Under the pieces are notes generated by a model. That model did not search any database and was not told the origin of the DNA. It saw only the letters and a list, made by a program, of their open reading frames with translations. Of a stretch of 64,000 nt of DNA, positions 7,496 through 15,665 are shown one piece after another (within the stretch, counting starts at the first letter, position 1; each line of letters starts with the position of its first letter). Position numbers and translations under genes: made by a program. This stretch comes from Hymenobacter setariae (lineage in GTDB: Bacteria; Bacteroidota; Bacteroidia; Cytophagales; Hymenobacteraceae): the NCBI RefSeq assembly GCF_007713685.1, contig NZ_VMRJ01000001.1, forward strand, positions 726,129 through 790,128. The letters are read 5' to 3'.

Positions 7496-8138
7496 CGACT
7501 TCACTATCGTAGACCTCGAAACCACGGGCCTCGACCCCGTGGCCGGGCGCATCACCGAGATTGCCGCGCGGCGGTATCGGAATGGGAAGCTGAGCGGCGC
7601 CATGTCGGCCCTGGTGTGGGCAGGCGTTGACCCCGAGCCCGAGGCGATAAAGCTCAACGGGCTCACTTCCGACAACCTAGAGCGCCACGGCATCACCGAG
7701 TGGCAAGCCCTGGAAATGCTGCAAAAGCTACTAGGCACCTCGGTGCTGGTGGCCCATAACGCTGCTTTCGAAATGGCGTGGCTCAACCAGGCCTGCTGGC
7801 GCTGGCAGGATGCGCCCTTTGCCCAACCCTTCCTGTGCACTAAAACGCTGGCCGTGGGGCTAAAGGCAGGCTCGGGCCGCAGTTACTCGCTGAAGCAGTT
7901 GACCCATGATTATAACATCGTGTGGACGGGCGTGGCGCATCGGGCCATGCCGGATGTGCAGGCCACCAAGGCGCTGCTTGATATCCTCTGCCACAGTGAG
8001 CAACACTTTGCGCAGGCTGGGCCGCTGCTAACTGAGCTGCTCAACTGCTGCGGCACCAATCCCAACAAGGCCCTGGTGGGCGCTCACTACCCGCTGCCCG
8101 CTGGGCTGCCGGACCATGCGAAGGAGGTGAAGCAATGA
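7488..8138 (+). CDS. DnaQ-like 3'-5' exonuclease (DEDDh)
   Basis: This 216-aa protein has the RNase H-like DEDDh fold: Asp9 and Glu11 in IVDLETTG, and His151 with Asp156 in VAHRAMPDVQAT. The second motif is HNAAFEMAWL, where Glu95 stands in place of the usual Asp. Substrates could be DNA ends or RNA; proofreading is possible, although no DNA polymerase is present in the prophage. The GTG start at 7488 is supported by AAGGAGGT 6 bp upstream. It overlaps the previous gene by 8 bp and the next by 4 bp, where the stop and start codons interlock. Confidence 0.85.
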   Translation: MLSDFTIVDLETTGLDPVAGRITEIAARRYRNGKLSGAMSALVWAGVDPEPEAIKLNGLTSDNLERHGITEWQALEMLQKLLGTSVLVAHNAAFEMAWLNQACWRWQDAPFAQPFLCTKTLAVGLKAGSGRSYSLKQLTHDYNIVWTGVAHRAMPDVQATKALLDILCHSEQHFAQAGPLLTELLNCCGTNPNKALVGAHYPLPAGLPDHAKEVKQ

Positions 8139-8926
8139 GCACGGCCCGAGTAATAGCTAACAGTGGTGGGCGCACCAGTGGCGTAATGGCCCTGCGTGAA
8201 ATGGCTAAGGGCCTAGGCCCCGCGGATTATATAGTTTTCTGCAACACAGGCAAAGAGCGTGAAGAAACCCTGCGCTTCCTACACTTGCAAGAAACCGTGC
8301 TGGGGGTGCCCATTATCTGGCTGGAGTACTGCCGCTTCAATAAGTGGAAGCGCGTGAGCTACGAAACAGCTAGCCGCAAGGGCGAGCCATTTGAGGCACT
8401 ACTTACCAACCGCCGGAATGGTAAGGTCTACCTGCCCAACTTCATGACGCGCTATTGCACGCAGGAGCTGAAAATCCGCGTGATGCGTGATTTCATGCGC
8501 AGCCAGGGCCATCGGCATTACGTGTCGCTCGTCGGCATTCGCTACGACGAGCCACGCCGCCACGCCAACGGCAAAAACGACCGCAGCCACGATGTCGAGC
8601 ACCCGCTTTACCACGCTCGCATTACTAAGCCTGATGTCCTAGCAATTTGGAAAGCACAGCCTTTTGACCTGGAGCTAAAAGACCACGAAGGCAACTGCGA
8701 CCTGTGCTTTATGAAAGGCGAGGCCAAGCTACTCGACATTATCCGCAGCGACCCCAATGCGGCGCAGTGGTGGATTGATGGCGATGCCGCAGGCAATGGG
8801 CGCGGCTTCCGCCCAACTGGGCGGGCTAGCTACGCTGATTTGCTAGAGCGCACCCAAGTGCAGCCCATGCTCGACTTCTGGCCCGAGGCTCAAGAAGAAT
8901 CTCTCACTTGCTTTTGCACTGACTAA
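8135..8926 (+). CDS. PAPS-reductase-like PP-loop ATP pyrophosphatase
   Basis: This 263-aa protein starts with the PP-loop SGGRTSG (residues about 8-14), a phage variant of SGGxDS. It continues with TGKEREETLRF and TRYCTQELKI, then a metal-binding-like CDLCF and C-terminal CFC. The family adenylylates or pyrophosphorylates substrates and includes PAPS reductases, DndC-like DNA sulfur-modifying enzymes and tRNA thiolases. No sulfite pathway neighbours are present, so assimilatory sulfur reduction is unlikely; base or backbone modification is a reasonable guess. AAGGAGGT precedes the ATG. It is followed 1 bp later by the helicase. Confidence 0.8.
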   Translation: MSTARVIANSGGRTSGVMALREMAKGLGPADYIVFCNTGKEREETLRFLHLQETVLGVPIIWLEYCRFNKWKRVSYETASRKGEPFEALLTNRRNGKVYLPNFMTRYCTQELKIRVMRDFMRSQGHRHYVSLVGIRYDEPRRHANGKNDRSHDVEHPLYHARITKPDVLAIWKAQPFDLELKDHEGNCDLCFMKGEAKLLDIIRSDPNAAQWWIDGDAAGNGRGFRPTGRASYADLLERTQVQPMLDFWPEAQEESLTCFCTD

Positions 8927-8927
8927 G

Positions 8928-10394
8928 ATGGGAGCTATTCAATTAAGGGAGTACCAACTCCAAGCCATCGCCGAGCTGCGCACGGCCCTCGCTGCGCCCG
9001 CCAGCTCAGCCGTGCTGGTGCTGCCGACTGGCGCCGGCAAAACGACGGTAGCCGCTGAGCTGACTAGGCTCATGGTGAGCCGCGGCAAGCGCGTATGGTT
9101 TGTGGCCCACCTGTACGAGCTGGTGGCCCAGGCCCGCGCCCGCATGGAAGCTTTTGGGCTGACCGTGGGCGAGATAGCCAGCGATGCCCACTACTGGGGC
9201 AACCGGCCGGTGCAATGCTGCATGGTGCAAACGCTCAGCCGCCGCATCGCCAGCATTCCCGCCCACGAGCTACCCGACTTCATTTTCTTCGATGAGGGCC
9301 ACCACACGGCCGCAGGCACTTACCAGAAGGTGCTCGACGCCTGCCCGACTGCCCGCCGCATTGGCCTCACCGCCACGCCCTACCGCCTCGACGGCAAGGC
9401 GCTGGGTGAGTGGTACCAGAGCATGGTGGAGCCCATCACCATTGGCCAGCTGATGGAAGCCGGCCACCTAGTGCCCGCTCACTACGCGCTGGCCGAAGTG
9501 GACCTCGACGGCCTAGGCGAGCGCGGTGGTGACTACGCCGCCGACCAGGCCTTCAAGAAATTCAACAAGCGCCAGCTCTACGCCGGCACCGTGACGCAGT
9601 ACGAAAACTACGCGCCGGGCGAAAAGGCCATCTGCTTTTGCATCAACGTCGAGCATAGCCTAGCCACGGTGCAGGCCTTCAATGAGCGCGGCATCGCGGC
9701 CGCTCACCTCGACGGCGCTACCCCGCTGGCCCAGCGCAAGCGAGTGCTGGAGGAGTTCGCCGCCGGCAAGTGGCAGGTGCTCAGTAATGTGGCTTTGTTC
9801 ACGGAAGGCTTTGACCTGCCGAACATTAGCTGCGTGATTCTAAACCGGCCGACCAAGAGCAAGGCGCTGTACTTGCAGATGGGCGGGCGCGGCCTGCGGC
9901 CCAGCCCCGGCAAAAGCCGCTGCCTCATTATCGACATGGGCGGCAACGTGAAGGCGCATAGCTTCCTCGATACCCCGGCCGAGCACTCGCTGGAGTCGAC
10001 GAAGAAAAAGAAGGGCACTAGCGTCGGGGTGCGGCCGATGAAGGACTGCAAGTTCTGCGGGCTGTTCTGGCCTATCTCGGCCAAGGCCTGCGAGGGCTGC
10101 GGGGCTGACTTCCCCATCGAGGTGGCTAGGCCGCAGGAAGTCACCTTCACCGTGGTGACCGATACGCGCCAGTTTCTACCCCCCTCGGTAGCCAAGCGGC
10201 GCGGTGGCCCTAAGGCCGTGCCGGCTGACCTCGAAGGCAAGAACATGCACGACTGGAGCGATGCCGACTGGCGCCGGGCCTGCGCGCTCTCGGGCTATAA
10301 TCCTGGTTGGCGCAAGCACCAGGGCGCCTGGCAGCGGGGCGCGGGCCTGCGCGAAGGGCTGTATCAGCCGGAGCCCCAACAGCAGGTAGCATGA
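8928..10394 (+). CDS. SF2 DNA helicase with zinc-finger
   Basis: This 488-aa protein carries the SF2 motifs in order: Q-like REYQLQAI, Walker A PTGAGKT (33-39), DEGH (122-125), GLTATPYR and the motif VI segment GGRGLRPSPGK. A four-cysteine zinc-binding region follows (CKFCGLF...CEGCG). It resembles DEAD/DEAH helicases encoded in phage replication modules, and probably unwinds or remodels DNA or RNA at replication or recombination. It ends with an ATGA overlap with a small gene leading to the primase-helicase. Confidence 0.9.
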   Translation: MGAIQLREYQLQAIAELRTALAAPASSAVLVLPTGAGKTTVAAELTRLMVSRGKRVWFVAHLYELVAQARARMEAFGLTVGEIASDAHYWGNRPVQCCMVQTLSRRIASIPAHELPDFIFFDEGHHTAAGTYQKVLDACPTARRIGLTATPYRLDGKALGEWYQSMVEPITIGQLMEAGHLVPAHYALAEVDLDGLGERGGDYAADQAFKKFNKRQLYAGTVTQYENYAPGEKAICFCINVEHSLATVQAFNERGIAAAHLDGATPLAQRKRVLEEFAAGKWQVLSNVALFTEGFDLPNISCVILNRPTKSKALYLQMGGRGLRPSPGKSRCLIIDMGGNVKAHSFLDTPAEHSLESTKKKKGTSVGVRPMKDCKFCGLFWPISAKACEGCGADFPIEVARPQEVTFTVVTDTRQFLPPSVAKRRGGPKAVPADLEGKNMHDWSDADWRRACALSGYNPGWRKHQGAWQRGAGLREGLYQPEPQQQVA

Positions 10395-10567
10395 ACATCC
10401 CGCCCACCCAGAACCCCCGCGCCTACGCCACGCACCTGCTGGCCGCCTGGCAACAGGAACTGGCCCAGCGGCACTACCAAGGCATCGCCCGGCCGCCGAG
10501 GCTGCTGGCCCTGATTACGCAAGAACTCGCCCGCCGCCAAGGTGCGGCAATTCCCAACTCAAAATGA
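10391..10567 (+). CDS. small linker protein in replication operon
   Basis: This 58-aa, basic, helical protein (NPRAYATHLLAAWQQELAQR) is not recognised. The ATG at 10391 overlaps the helicase stop as ATGA. Its own stop overlaps the next start the same way, which supports translational coupling and the reality of the gene. The frame is open upstream to 10307, but that would overlap the helicase heavily. Confidence 0.6.
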   Translation: MNIPPTQNPRAYATHLLAAWQQELAQRHYQGIARPPRLLALITQELARRQGAAIPNSK

Positions 10568-13047
10568 TGGTTTCGCTCTTTCCTCAAATCAAAGCCACCA
10601 CGGGCGGGGAGAAATTACCTCTCGTGGAAGTGCTCGCCGGCATCATGTCGGGACTCTGGCGCGCCCAGGTCGAGGCCGTGCGAGCTGAACAACCGGGCAG
10701 CGGCGCCTATGACATGGCTAAACGTGCCCTGCCTTACTTCACCCCTAGCGGCACTTTCGAACGCCGCGCCGTGGGTGGGCTGGTGCAGCACTCGGGCTTT
10801 ATGAGCCTCGACCTCGACGCCAAACCAAACCCCGATACCGACTGGGCCCAGGTGCGGGCTGCCATCGAGGCTGATGAGCATACCTACGCCTGCTTCCTGT
10901 CAACCGGCGGCGTGGGCCTGTGCGTGCTGGTACCAGTACCGACCACTCACCACCTCGGCAGCTTTCGGGCGCTGGAGGTGTATTACGCCGAGCACTTCGG
11001 GGTAAAAATCGACCAGAGCTGCAAGGACGTGAGCCGCGCCCGGTTCGTGAGCTACGACCCCAAGTTGTTTCTCAATGAGCAGGCCGAGACGTTTGCGGAG
11101 CTGGTGGAGCCCAAGGCGGCCACCATTCCGGCCCGCCAGCCCCAGCCCGTAGCCACCACCGACCTGCGCAGCACCGACACGGAAGATAGGCTTATCGCCA
11201 TCGGCGTGAAGATGATACGTGAGGCCCAGGACGGCGGCAAGTATGTGCAGGTGCGCAACGCCGGCCACCTAGTGGGCGGCTACGTGGGCTCAGGCTTCGT
11301 CGAGGCTGGCCGCGCGTTTGACGCGCTGTATTCGGCACTGCTGGCCAAAGAGAACGTAGCTGACCCCAAGGCGGCCGAGAAGGCCCTGCGCTCAGGCCTC
11401 GAGGTTTCGGGCCCGGCGCGGCCGCTGCTGCCCGACTGGCTGCAATACAAAGTGCGGCAGGAATTGCGCGAGCACAAGGGCAACCCTGGCGCGGTGGTCA
11501 CCATTGCCCACCGTGAGGCGGCAGCCGCGCACGTGGCGCCGGCCGGCGTGCAGGCAGCAGTCGAGGCCATTGCCGCCGAGCAGGCGCAGGAGGTCGAGCT
11601 ACTGACTTTTTGGGGCCTGGTCGATGGCCCAAAGCGGGACGGCCCCAAGCGGCTGCTGCTGAGCCTCGACAAGTTTATTGCCTGGCTCGGCACCGAGGGT
11701 TTTCGCAAGTACCGTAGTGCGGCCGGCGGCTACGCCACGGTGCGCGTGGTGGCGGGCGTGGTCAGCGAAATCGACCGCGGGCAGCTCTTCGACCACGTGC
11801 TGGGCTACCTGGCTGGCCTACCCTTCGAGTTTGATGGGGTGTATGGCTTTCAGGTGCGGGAACTGGTACTGGCCCAGGAGCGCAAGCTGCTGGATGCTAA
11901 CTTTCTGCAAGCCCTGCCGACGCTCGACGAAGACTGGCTGCGCGATGGCCCCAGCCAGGCCTACTACTTCTTTCGCAACTGCTGGGTGACGGTGACGGCC
12001 ACCGGCATCGCCACGGCCGAGTACGGCAGCCTGCCCGGCCAAATCTGGGCTGAGCAGGTGCGGGCACATGACTTCGTACTGCTGGCCTCTGCGGAAGCGG
12101 CGCTGCAAGCTGACTTTCACCAGTTCACCGTCAACGTGAGCGGCGGCAATGCTGACCGCCTGGCGCTGCTCCGGGCCAGCCTGGGCTATCTGCTGCACGG
12201 CTATAAGGAAGAGCAGAATGCGAAGTGCGTGATTTTCGTCGATGAGGTGGCCACCACCGGCAAGCCCGATGGCCGCACCGGCAAGTCACTTTTGATTAAG
12301 GCCGTGGGTGAATTGGTGCAGGTCACCACGATTGCCGGCGCGACATTTCGCTTCGAAGACTCTTTCCGCTTTCAGCGCATCAGCGCGGCCACGCGCCTGG
12401 CCTACTTCGACGAGTGGGACGGCCGTAGGCTGCCGTTCAAAAAACTCTTTACCGAAATCACCAGCGAGATTGCCGTGAACCGCAAGAACCACGCGGAGTT
12501 CACGATACCCTTTGCCGACAGCCCAAAGTTTGCCATCACCACCAACGATGTGGTGAGTGGTGAGGGCGGCAGCCACGAGGGCCGTAAAATCGAGATTCCG
12601 CTGGCCCCGCACTACTCGGCTCGGCATACGCCCAAGGATGATTTCGGCGTCGGCTTTTTCAAGGAGGGCTGGGATACGGCCGAGTACAACCGCTTCTTCA
12701 ATCTGGCCCTTGGCTGGGTGCAGCAGTTCCTCTCGGGCGGCCGCCAGCTCACCCAGTTGGCCTCAGCGGCGCTCGACGCCCGCAAGCTGGAGGATTCGAC
12801 GAGCCCGGAGTTTTTGGAGTTTGCGCGGACTGAACTGGCTGAACTGCAAGGCCGCGGGCACACGATATGGGCTGAGCAGGCCTACAAGGACTACCTGACT
12901 TTCGCCGGTGAGAGTGACCGCCGCTTTCCAATGCGCCGCTTCTACCACTGGATGGCCAAGCTGGGTTTCGAGCGCAAACGTTGGAAGCACATCGGGGCCG
13001 ACCGGGATAAGAGCTACTTCGAGAAACCCGAGGCTAGCTCAGAATAG
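10564..13047 (+). CDS. VirE/BT4734-like primase-helicase
   Basis: This 827-aa protein probably opens and primes the phage origin. Residues about 1-190 match the VirE N-terminal (BT4734-like) primase region: GFMSLDLDAKPN, then CKDVSRARFVSYDP. A linker follows. The C-terminal half is an SF3-like/VirE ATPase, with VIFVDEVATTG, Walker A GRTGKS near residue 572 and Walker B LAYFDEWD near 616. Fused proteins of this kind are typical of Bacteroidota mobile elements. A stop/start overlap couples it to the previous gene, and the next ATG (10567) is an alternative start. A hairpin terminator follows at 13,058. Confidence 0.9.
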   Translation: MMVSLFPQIKATTGGEKLPLVEVLAGIMSGLWRAQVEAVRAEQPGSGAYDMAKRALPYFTPSGTFERRAVGGLVQHSGFMSLDLDAKPNPDTDWAQVRAAIEADEHTYACFLSTGGVGLCVLVPVPTTHHLGSFRALEVYYAEHFGVKIDQSCKDVSRARFVSYDPKLFLNEQAETFAELVEPKAATIPARQPQPVATTDLRSTDTEDRLIAIGVKMIREAQDGGKYVQVRNAGHLVGGYVGSGFVEAGRAFDALYSALLAKENVADPKAAEKALRSGLEVSGPARPLLPDWLQYKVRQELREHKGNPGAVVTIAHREAAAAHVAPAGVQAAVEAIAAEQAQEVELLTFWGLVDGPKRDGPKRLLLSLDKFIAWLGTEGFRKYRSAAGGYATVRVVAGVVSEIDRGQLFDHVLGYLAGLPFEFDGVYGFQVRELVLAQERKLLDANFLQALPTLDEDWLRDGPSQAYYFFRNCWVTVTATGIATAEYGSLPGQIWAEQVRAHDFVLLASAEAALQADFHQFTVNVSGGNADRLALLRASLGYLLHGYKEEQNAKCVIFVDEVATTGKPDGRTGKSLLIKAVGELVQVTTIAGATFRFEDSFRFQRISAATRLAYFDEWDGRRLPFKKLFTEITSEIAVNRKNHAEFTIPFADSPKFAITTNDVVSGEGGSHEGRKIEIPLAPHYSARHTPKDDFGVGFFKEGWDTAEYNRFFNLALGWVQQFLSGGRQLTQLASAALDARKLEDSTSPEFLEFARTELAELQGRGHTIWAEQAYKDYLTFAGESDRRFPMRRFYHWMAKLGFERKRWKHIGADRDKSYFEKPEASSE

Positions 13048-13057
13048 CTAAAACCCC

Positions 13058-13091
13058 TGGGGCACAACTTTTAAAAACGAGTTGTGCCCCA
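13058..13091 (+). terminator. terminator of the replication operon
   Basis: Perfect 12-bp stem TGGGGCACAACT with its complement around a 10-nt loop, 11 bp after the primase-helicase stop. No strong T-run follows. The same GGGCACAA...TTGTGCCC pair recurs as a shorter hairpin at 13,334-13,353. Confidence 0.65.
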
Positions 13092-13333
13092 ATGTGGGAC
13101 TTTAATAATCAATTAGTTATGGTACGTTTTCGGGTATCATTTTCCAGCCTCACAACTTCCCTATACAAAATTGCATTTTTCTTTTACACGCGTTTGTATT
13201 ATAAGAAGAATATATAAGTAAAGTACAAATAGGGGTCTAATAAAAATACTCTTTTATAGCCGGAAGTATTAGAGACGGTAAAAGCTACTCCGCAAAGGCC
13301 GCCAAACGCTAATAAAATCAATCACTTACACCG

Positions 13334-13353
13334 GGGCACAAGTAGTTGTGCCC
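13334..13353. repeat. short hairpin related to 13,058 terminator
   Basis: GGGCACAA-GTAG-TTGTGCCC, an 8-bp perfect stem. It overlaps a GTG that could be read as an upstream start for the VRR-NUC gene. Confidence 0.5.
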
Positions 13354-13371
13354 ACTTCTGCCCTGAACGAT

Positions 13372-13887
13372 ATGAGCCACCCCGCCGCCCCCTACGCCAC
13401 TAGTTCGCCCGCTTTCACGCCGCTCACCGGCCCTGCCTTCGGGGTTGCTGCTACGGCCGCACCCAAGCCTTATGCCCTCATCCACAAAGAACCCGAGGCG
13501 CTCTGGGATGAAAATGCACTCCAGCAGGAAGCCTTTCACTGGATGCGCCACCACTACCCCCACCAAGAGCAGTCGCTCATCGCCATTGCCAATGGGGGCC
13601 TGCGCACCGCCGCCACCGGCCAAACGCTCAAGAATACGGGCCTCAAGCGCGGCTATCCTGACACCGCCCTAGAACTGGCCCGCAAAGGCTACTACGGCCT
13701 GCGCATCGAGCTTAAAATCATCGGTGGCACCTGCGAGTGGAAAGGCCAGACCATCAAGCGCAAGCCCGGCACCGTGAAGCCTGAACAGCGTGAGTGGCAC
13801 GCCCGCCTTACGGAAAATGGCTACTGCGTGGTAGTGGCCTGGGGCCTGCAAGGATTCATCGACGCTATCACTGAATACCTAGGTTAA
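13372..13887 (+). CDS. VRR-NUC domain nuclease
   Basis: This 171-aa protein carries the PD-(D/E)xK VRR-NUC fold: IANGGLRTAA, then LKRGYPDTALEL (catalytic Asp), GLRIELKIIGG (the ExK motif) and KPEQREWHARLTENGYCVVV. Members are Holliday-junction resolvase-like or structure-specific nucleases, common next to phage helicases. It may resolve replication or packaging intermediates. I prefer the ATG at 13,372; the GTG at 13,348 lies within a hairpin. The next gene starts 1 bp after its stop. Confidence 0.85.
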   Translation: MSHPAAPYATSSPAFTPLTGPAFGVAATAAPKPYALIHKEPEALWDENALQQEAFHWMRHHYPHQEQSLIAIANGGLRTAATGQTLKNTGLKRGYPDTALELARKGYYGLRIELKIIGGTCEWKGQTIKRKPGTVKPEQREWHARLTENGYCVVVAWGLQGFIDAITEYLG

Positions 13888-13888
13888 G

Positions 13889-14131
13889 ATGCCCGACCTG
13901 CGCCTCCTCTTCCCGCCAGCCCTAGGCGAAACCACCGCCACCCTGGCCGAAGGCCCAGACCGCCAAGTATGGCACCGCTGCCAGCTCGACGCCCACCAGC
14001 TGGACTACTTCTGCCACGAAGACCTACACCCCGGCTGGCGCTGCTGGACCCACGAAGGCCGCTACCTGTCCGATGCTTCGCTGCGCTACCTGGTTGGCCA
14101 GATGTGGCCGGGTTATGGGCCGCCCGATTAG
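13889..14131 (+). CDS. small hypothetical protein
   Basis: This 80-aa protein is rich in Trp, His, Asp and Arg (HRCQLDAHQLDYFCHEDLHP). I do not recognise it. It starts 1 bp after the VRR-NUC gene and so should be on the same transcript. It has no signal peptide or membrane segment. Confidence 0.6.
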   Translation: MPDLRLLFPPALGETTATLAEGPDRQVWHRCQLDAHQLDYFCHEDLHPGWRCWTHEGRYLSDASLRYLVGQMWPGYGPPD

Positions 14132-14143
14132 GAACGAAACTAC

Positions 14144-14174
14144 TTGCTCAAACCTTTCTGCATTTGTACCTTAG
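14144..14174 (+). promoter_or_regulatory. possible promoter before 14,195 gene
   Basis: TTG at 14,144-14,146, 20 bp, then TACCTTAG at 14,167-14,174, one mismatch from TAnnTTTG. A transcript would begin about 15 nt before the ATG at 14,195. Tentative, from pattern alone. Confidence 0.3.
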
Positions 14175-14194
14175 ATAGTTATTCCGTCCTGCTT

Positions 14195-14578
14195 ATGCTA
14201 CCCGCTTACGACCCTATTCAACACATCCCCCCACCCATTGATTTACTGCCTACCCTGCGCCTAGTGTACCTAGGCCGGGAGTATGCAGGCCAATACCGGG
14301 CCTACCTATGCAGTGCCCTCTGTGAGCGGCTGCAACTACGGGCTTACCAGCCCATCGACCTGGTACCGCCTTCTGGCCACAGCCCGTACTGGCACCTCGA
14401 TCTGCGGCCCGAAGCCAAGCGCCGCCTAGCTCAGTATGCCGACACCCGCCCGCGCATCAGCAGCCTCAAGCTGCCAGTCGGCCTAGTCGAGCCAGGTAGT
14501 GCCTTAGTGCTGCAATTGGTGAACCAGCCCGCCTTCCCTGGCTTTTACCCCATGCTGCCCCATGCCCTCGCTGCCTAA
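14195..14578 (+). CDS. hypothetical protein before HNH gene
   Basis: This 127-aa protein is rich in Pro, Leu and Tyr (TLRLVYLGREYAGQYRAYLC). I cannot assign it. The ATG at 14,195 is preferred over the TTG at 14,144, which falls in a possible promoter. It overlaps the start of the HNH gene by 17 bp, which implies translational coupling. Its place just ahead of the HNH-TerS-TerL set suggests a role in packaging or regulation, without further evidence. Confidence 0.6.
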   Translation: MLPAYDPIQHIPPPIDLLPTLRLVYLGREYAGQYRAYLCSALCERLQLRAYQPIDLVPPSGHSPYWHLDLRPEAKRRLAQYADTRPRISSLKLPVGLVEPGSALVLQLVNQPAFPGFYPMLPHALAA

Positions 14579-14882
14579 GCCAACACGCCGGCCCTGGCAG
14601 CCCGCCCCCGCCAAGCGCGTGTATCAGCAGCACGAGGCCAGAGATAGCCGCTACGATACGGCCCAGTGGCAGGCTGCCCGTAAGGCGCAGATAGCTCGCT
14701 GCCCGTGCTGCGTGGTGTGCACTAGCCTAGGCCGCACCACACCGGCTACCGTGACTGACCACATCACCCCAGTAAGGCTAGGCGGTAGCTTCTGGGACGC
14801 TAACAACCATCAGAGCTTGTGCCGCGCTTGTCACCAGGCTAAGAGTGCGTCAGAGCGCACGCAAACAGCTCCTAGGGGGTAG
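14562..14882 (+). CDS. HNH endonuclease
   Basis: This 106-aa protein has a zinc-binding pair CPCCVVC, the HNH core TVTDHITPVRLGG (catalytic His in DHI), then DANNHQSLCRACHQAK with the second cysteine pair. Small HNH nucleases directly before TerS and TerL of HK97-type phages are needed for specific terminase cleavage in several systems. It overlaps the previous gene by 17 bp. A 115-bp AT-rich gap follows before TerS. Confidence 0.9.
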   Translation: MPSLPKPTRRPWQPAPAKRVYQQHEARDSRYDTAQWQAARKAQIARCPCCVVCTSLGRTTPATVTDHITPVRLGGSFWDANNHQSLCRACHQAKSASERTQTAPRG

Positions 14883-14997
14883 GGGGTCGAAATCCTCCCG
14901 GCCCATCACGCCTACACCGTAGCCCTGAGTCAAATTTTCACGCTGTCAGGTTAGACTGTTTTTTCACATATTGTATTTTACAAATATTTATTGAACT

Positions 14998-15477
14998 ATG
15001 CCAGGCCCACCCCCCAAACCAGCCCGTCAGAAGCTCTTAGAGGGCACCCACCGCCGGGACCGCGAGGCACCGGGCGCGTTGGACTTCGACCCCACCAAGG
15101 ACTTGCCAGCACCCCCAGACGACCTGCGGCCGGATGCCGCACGGCAGTGCTGGGAAGTGTGCGCGAAAGAACTGCACGCCAAGGGCATGCTGGCCACGGT
15201 GGACCTGGCGCTGTTGCGGGCCTACTGCTACCAGACGGCCTTGATGCTGGAAGCCGAGGAACAACTGGAGCTGAACGGCAAGACTGAAACCCGCTTCACG
15301 GCCAACGGCTCGCATCAGGTGCGCTCGCCCTGGGTGGCCATCCTGTCGGACGCCACCGAGAAGGTCAATAAAATCGGCCAGCAGTTTGGCTTTAGCCCGG
15401 CCAGCCGCACGCGCATCAGCGCGCCCGAAAAACCTAAGGAGGACGCTAAAAGCGGCTTTGCCGTGTTCCGCAAATGA
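14998..15477 (+). CDS. terminase small subunit, P27 family
   Basis: This 159-aa protein should recognise the phage DNA for packaging. It starts with MPGPPPKPARQKLLEGTHRR, a typical P27-family N-terminus, then helical segments (DAARQCWEVCAKELHAKGML) and a C-terminal basic tail. An AT-rich leader (TTGTATTTTACAAATATT) precedes the ATG, so a promoter may lie there. The stop overlaps the next start as ATGA. Confidence 0.88.
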   Translation: MPGPPPKPARQKLLEGTHRRDREAPGALDFDPTKDLPAPPDDLRPDAARQCWEVCAKELHAKGMLATVDLALLRAYCYQTALMLEAEEQLELNGKTETRFTANGSHQVRSPWVAILSDATEKVNKIGQQFGFSPASRTRISAPEKPKEDAKSGFAVFRK

Positions 15478-15665
15478 GCAACTTATCTGAACTTTCTACA
15501 GCCCAGCTACAAGCTGAACTGGTGCGCCGAGGCCAGCGCCGCGAACAGATTTGCCCGACCTGCAACGCGTGGGCGGCCTATATGGGTTGTTCGCGTAGCT
15601 GGCGGGAAGAACTTCACTGCTGCGGCTGCCGGAAGGCTGTAGCGCTTTGCACCTGCCGTCGATGA
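15474..15665 (+). CDS. Cys-rich miniprotein between TerS and TerL
   Basis: This 63-aa protein has seven cysteines: CPTC (about 27-30), then C39, CCGC (about 49-52) and CTC near the end. The arrangement could bind one zinc ion. It is squeezed between the terminase genes, with ATGA-type overlaps at both ends, which argues for real translation and coupling. I do not know a family for it. It may assist the terminase. Confidence 0.65.
   Translation: MSNLSELSTAQLQAELVRRGQRREQICPTCNAWAAYMGCSRSWREELHCCGCRKAVALCTCRR

Larger units (their letters stand above)
13048..13371. other. AT-rich noncoding region, possible promoter or origin
   Basis: This is the longest noncoding gap of the phage core, 324 bp between the replication and packaging halves. 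It is much more AT-rich than its neighbours, especially 13,100-13,320 (for example ACACGCGTTTGTATTATAAG). It is bounded by two hairpins sharing the same stem. I see no reading frame. A late promoter, an origin or both could lie here. I found no exact TAnnTTTG box that I can place with confidence. Confidence 0.4.

Noticed and set aside
8135..8926. Assimilatory PAPS reductase for sulfur metabolism
   Set aside because: The PP-loop is the phage variant SGGRTSG and there are no sulfur assimilation neighbours, so only the family name is kept.
13348..13371. GTG at 13,348 as start of the VRR-NUC gene
   Set aside because: The GTG is inside a perfect hairpin; the ATG at 13,372 gives a normal protein.
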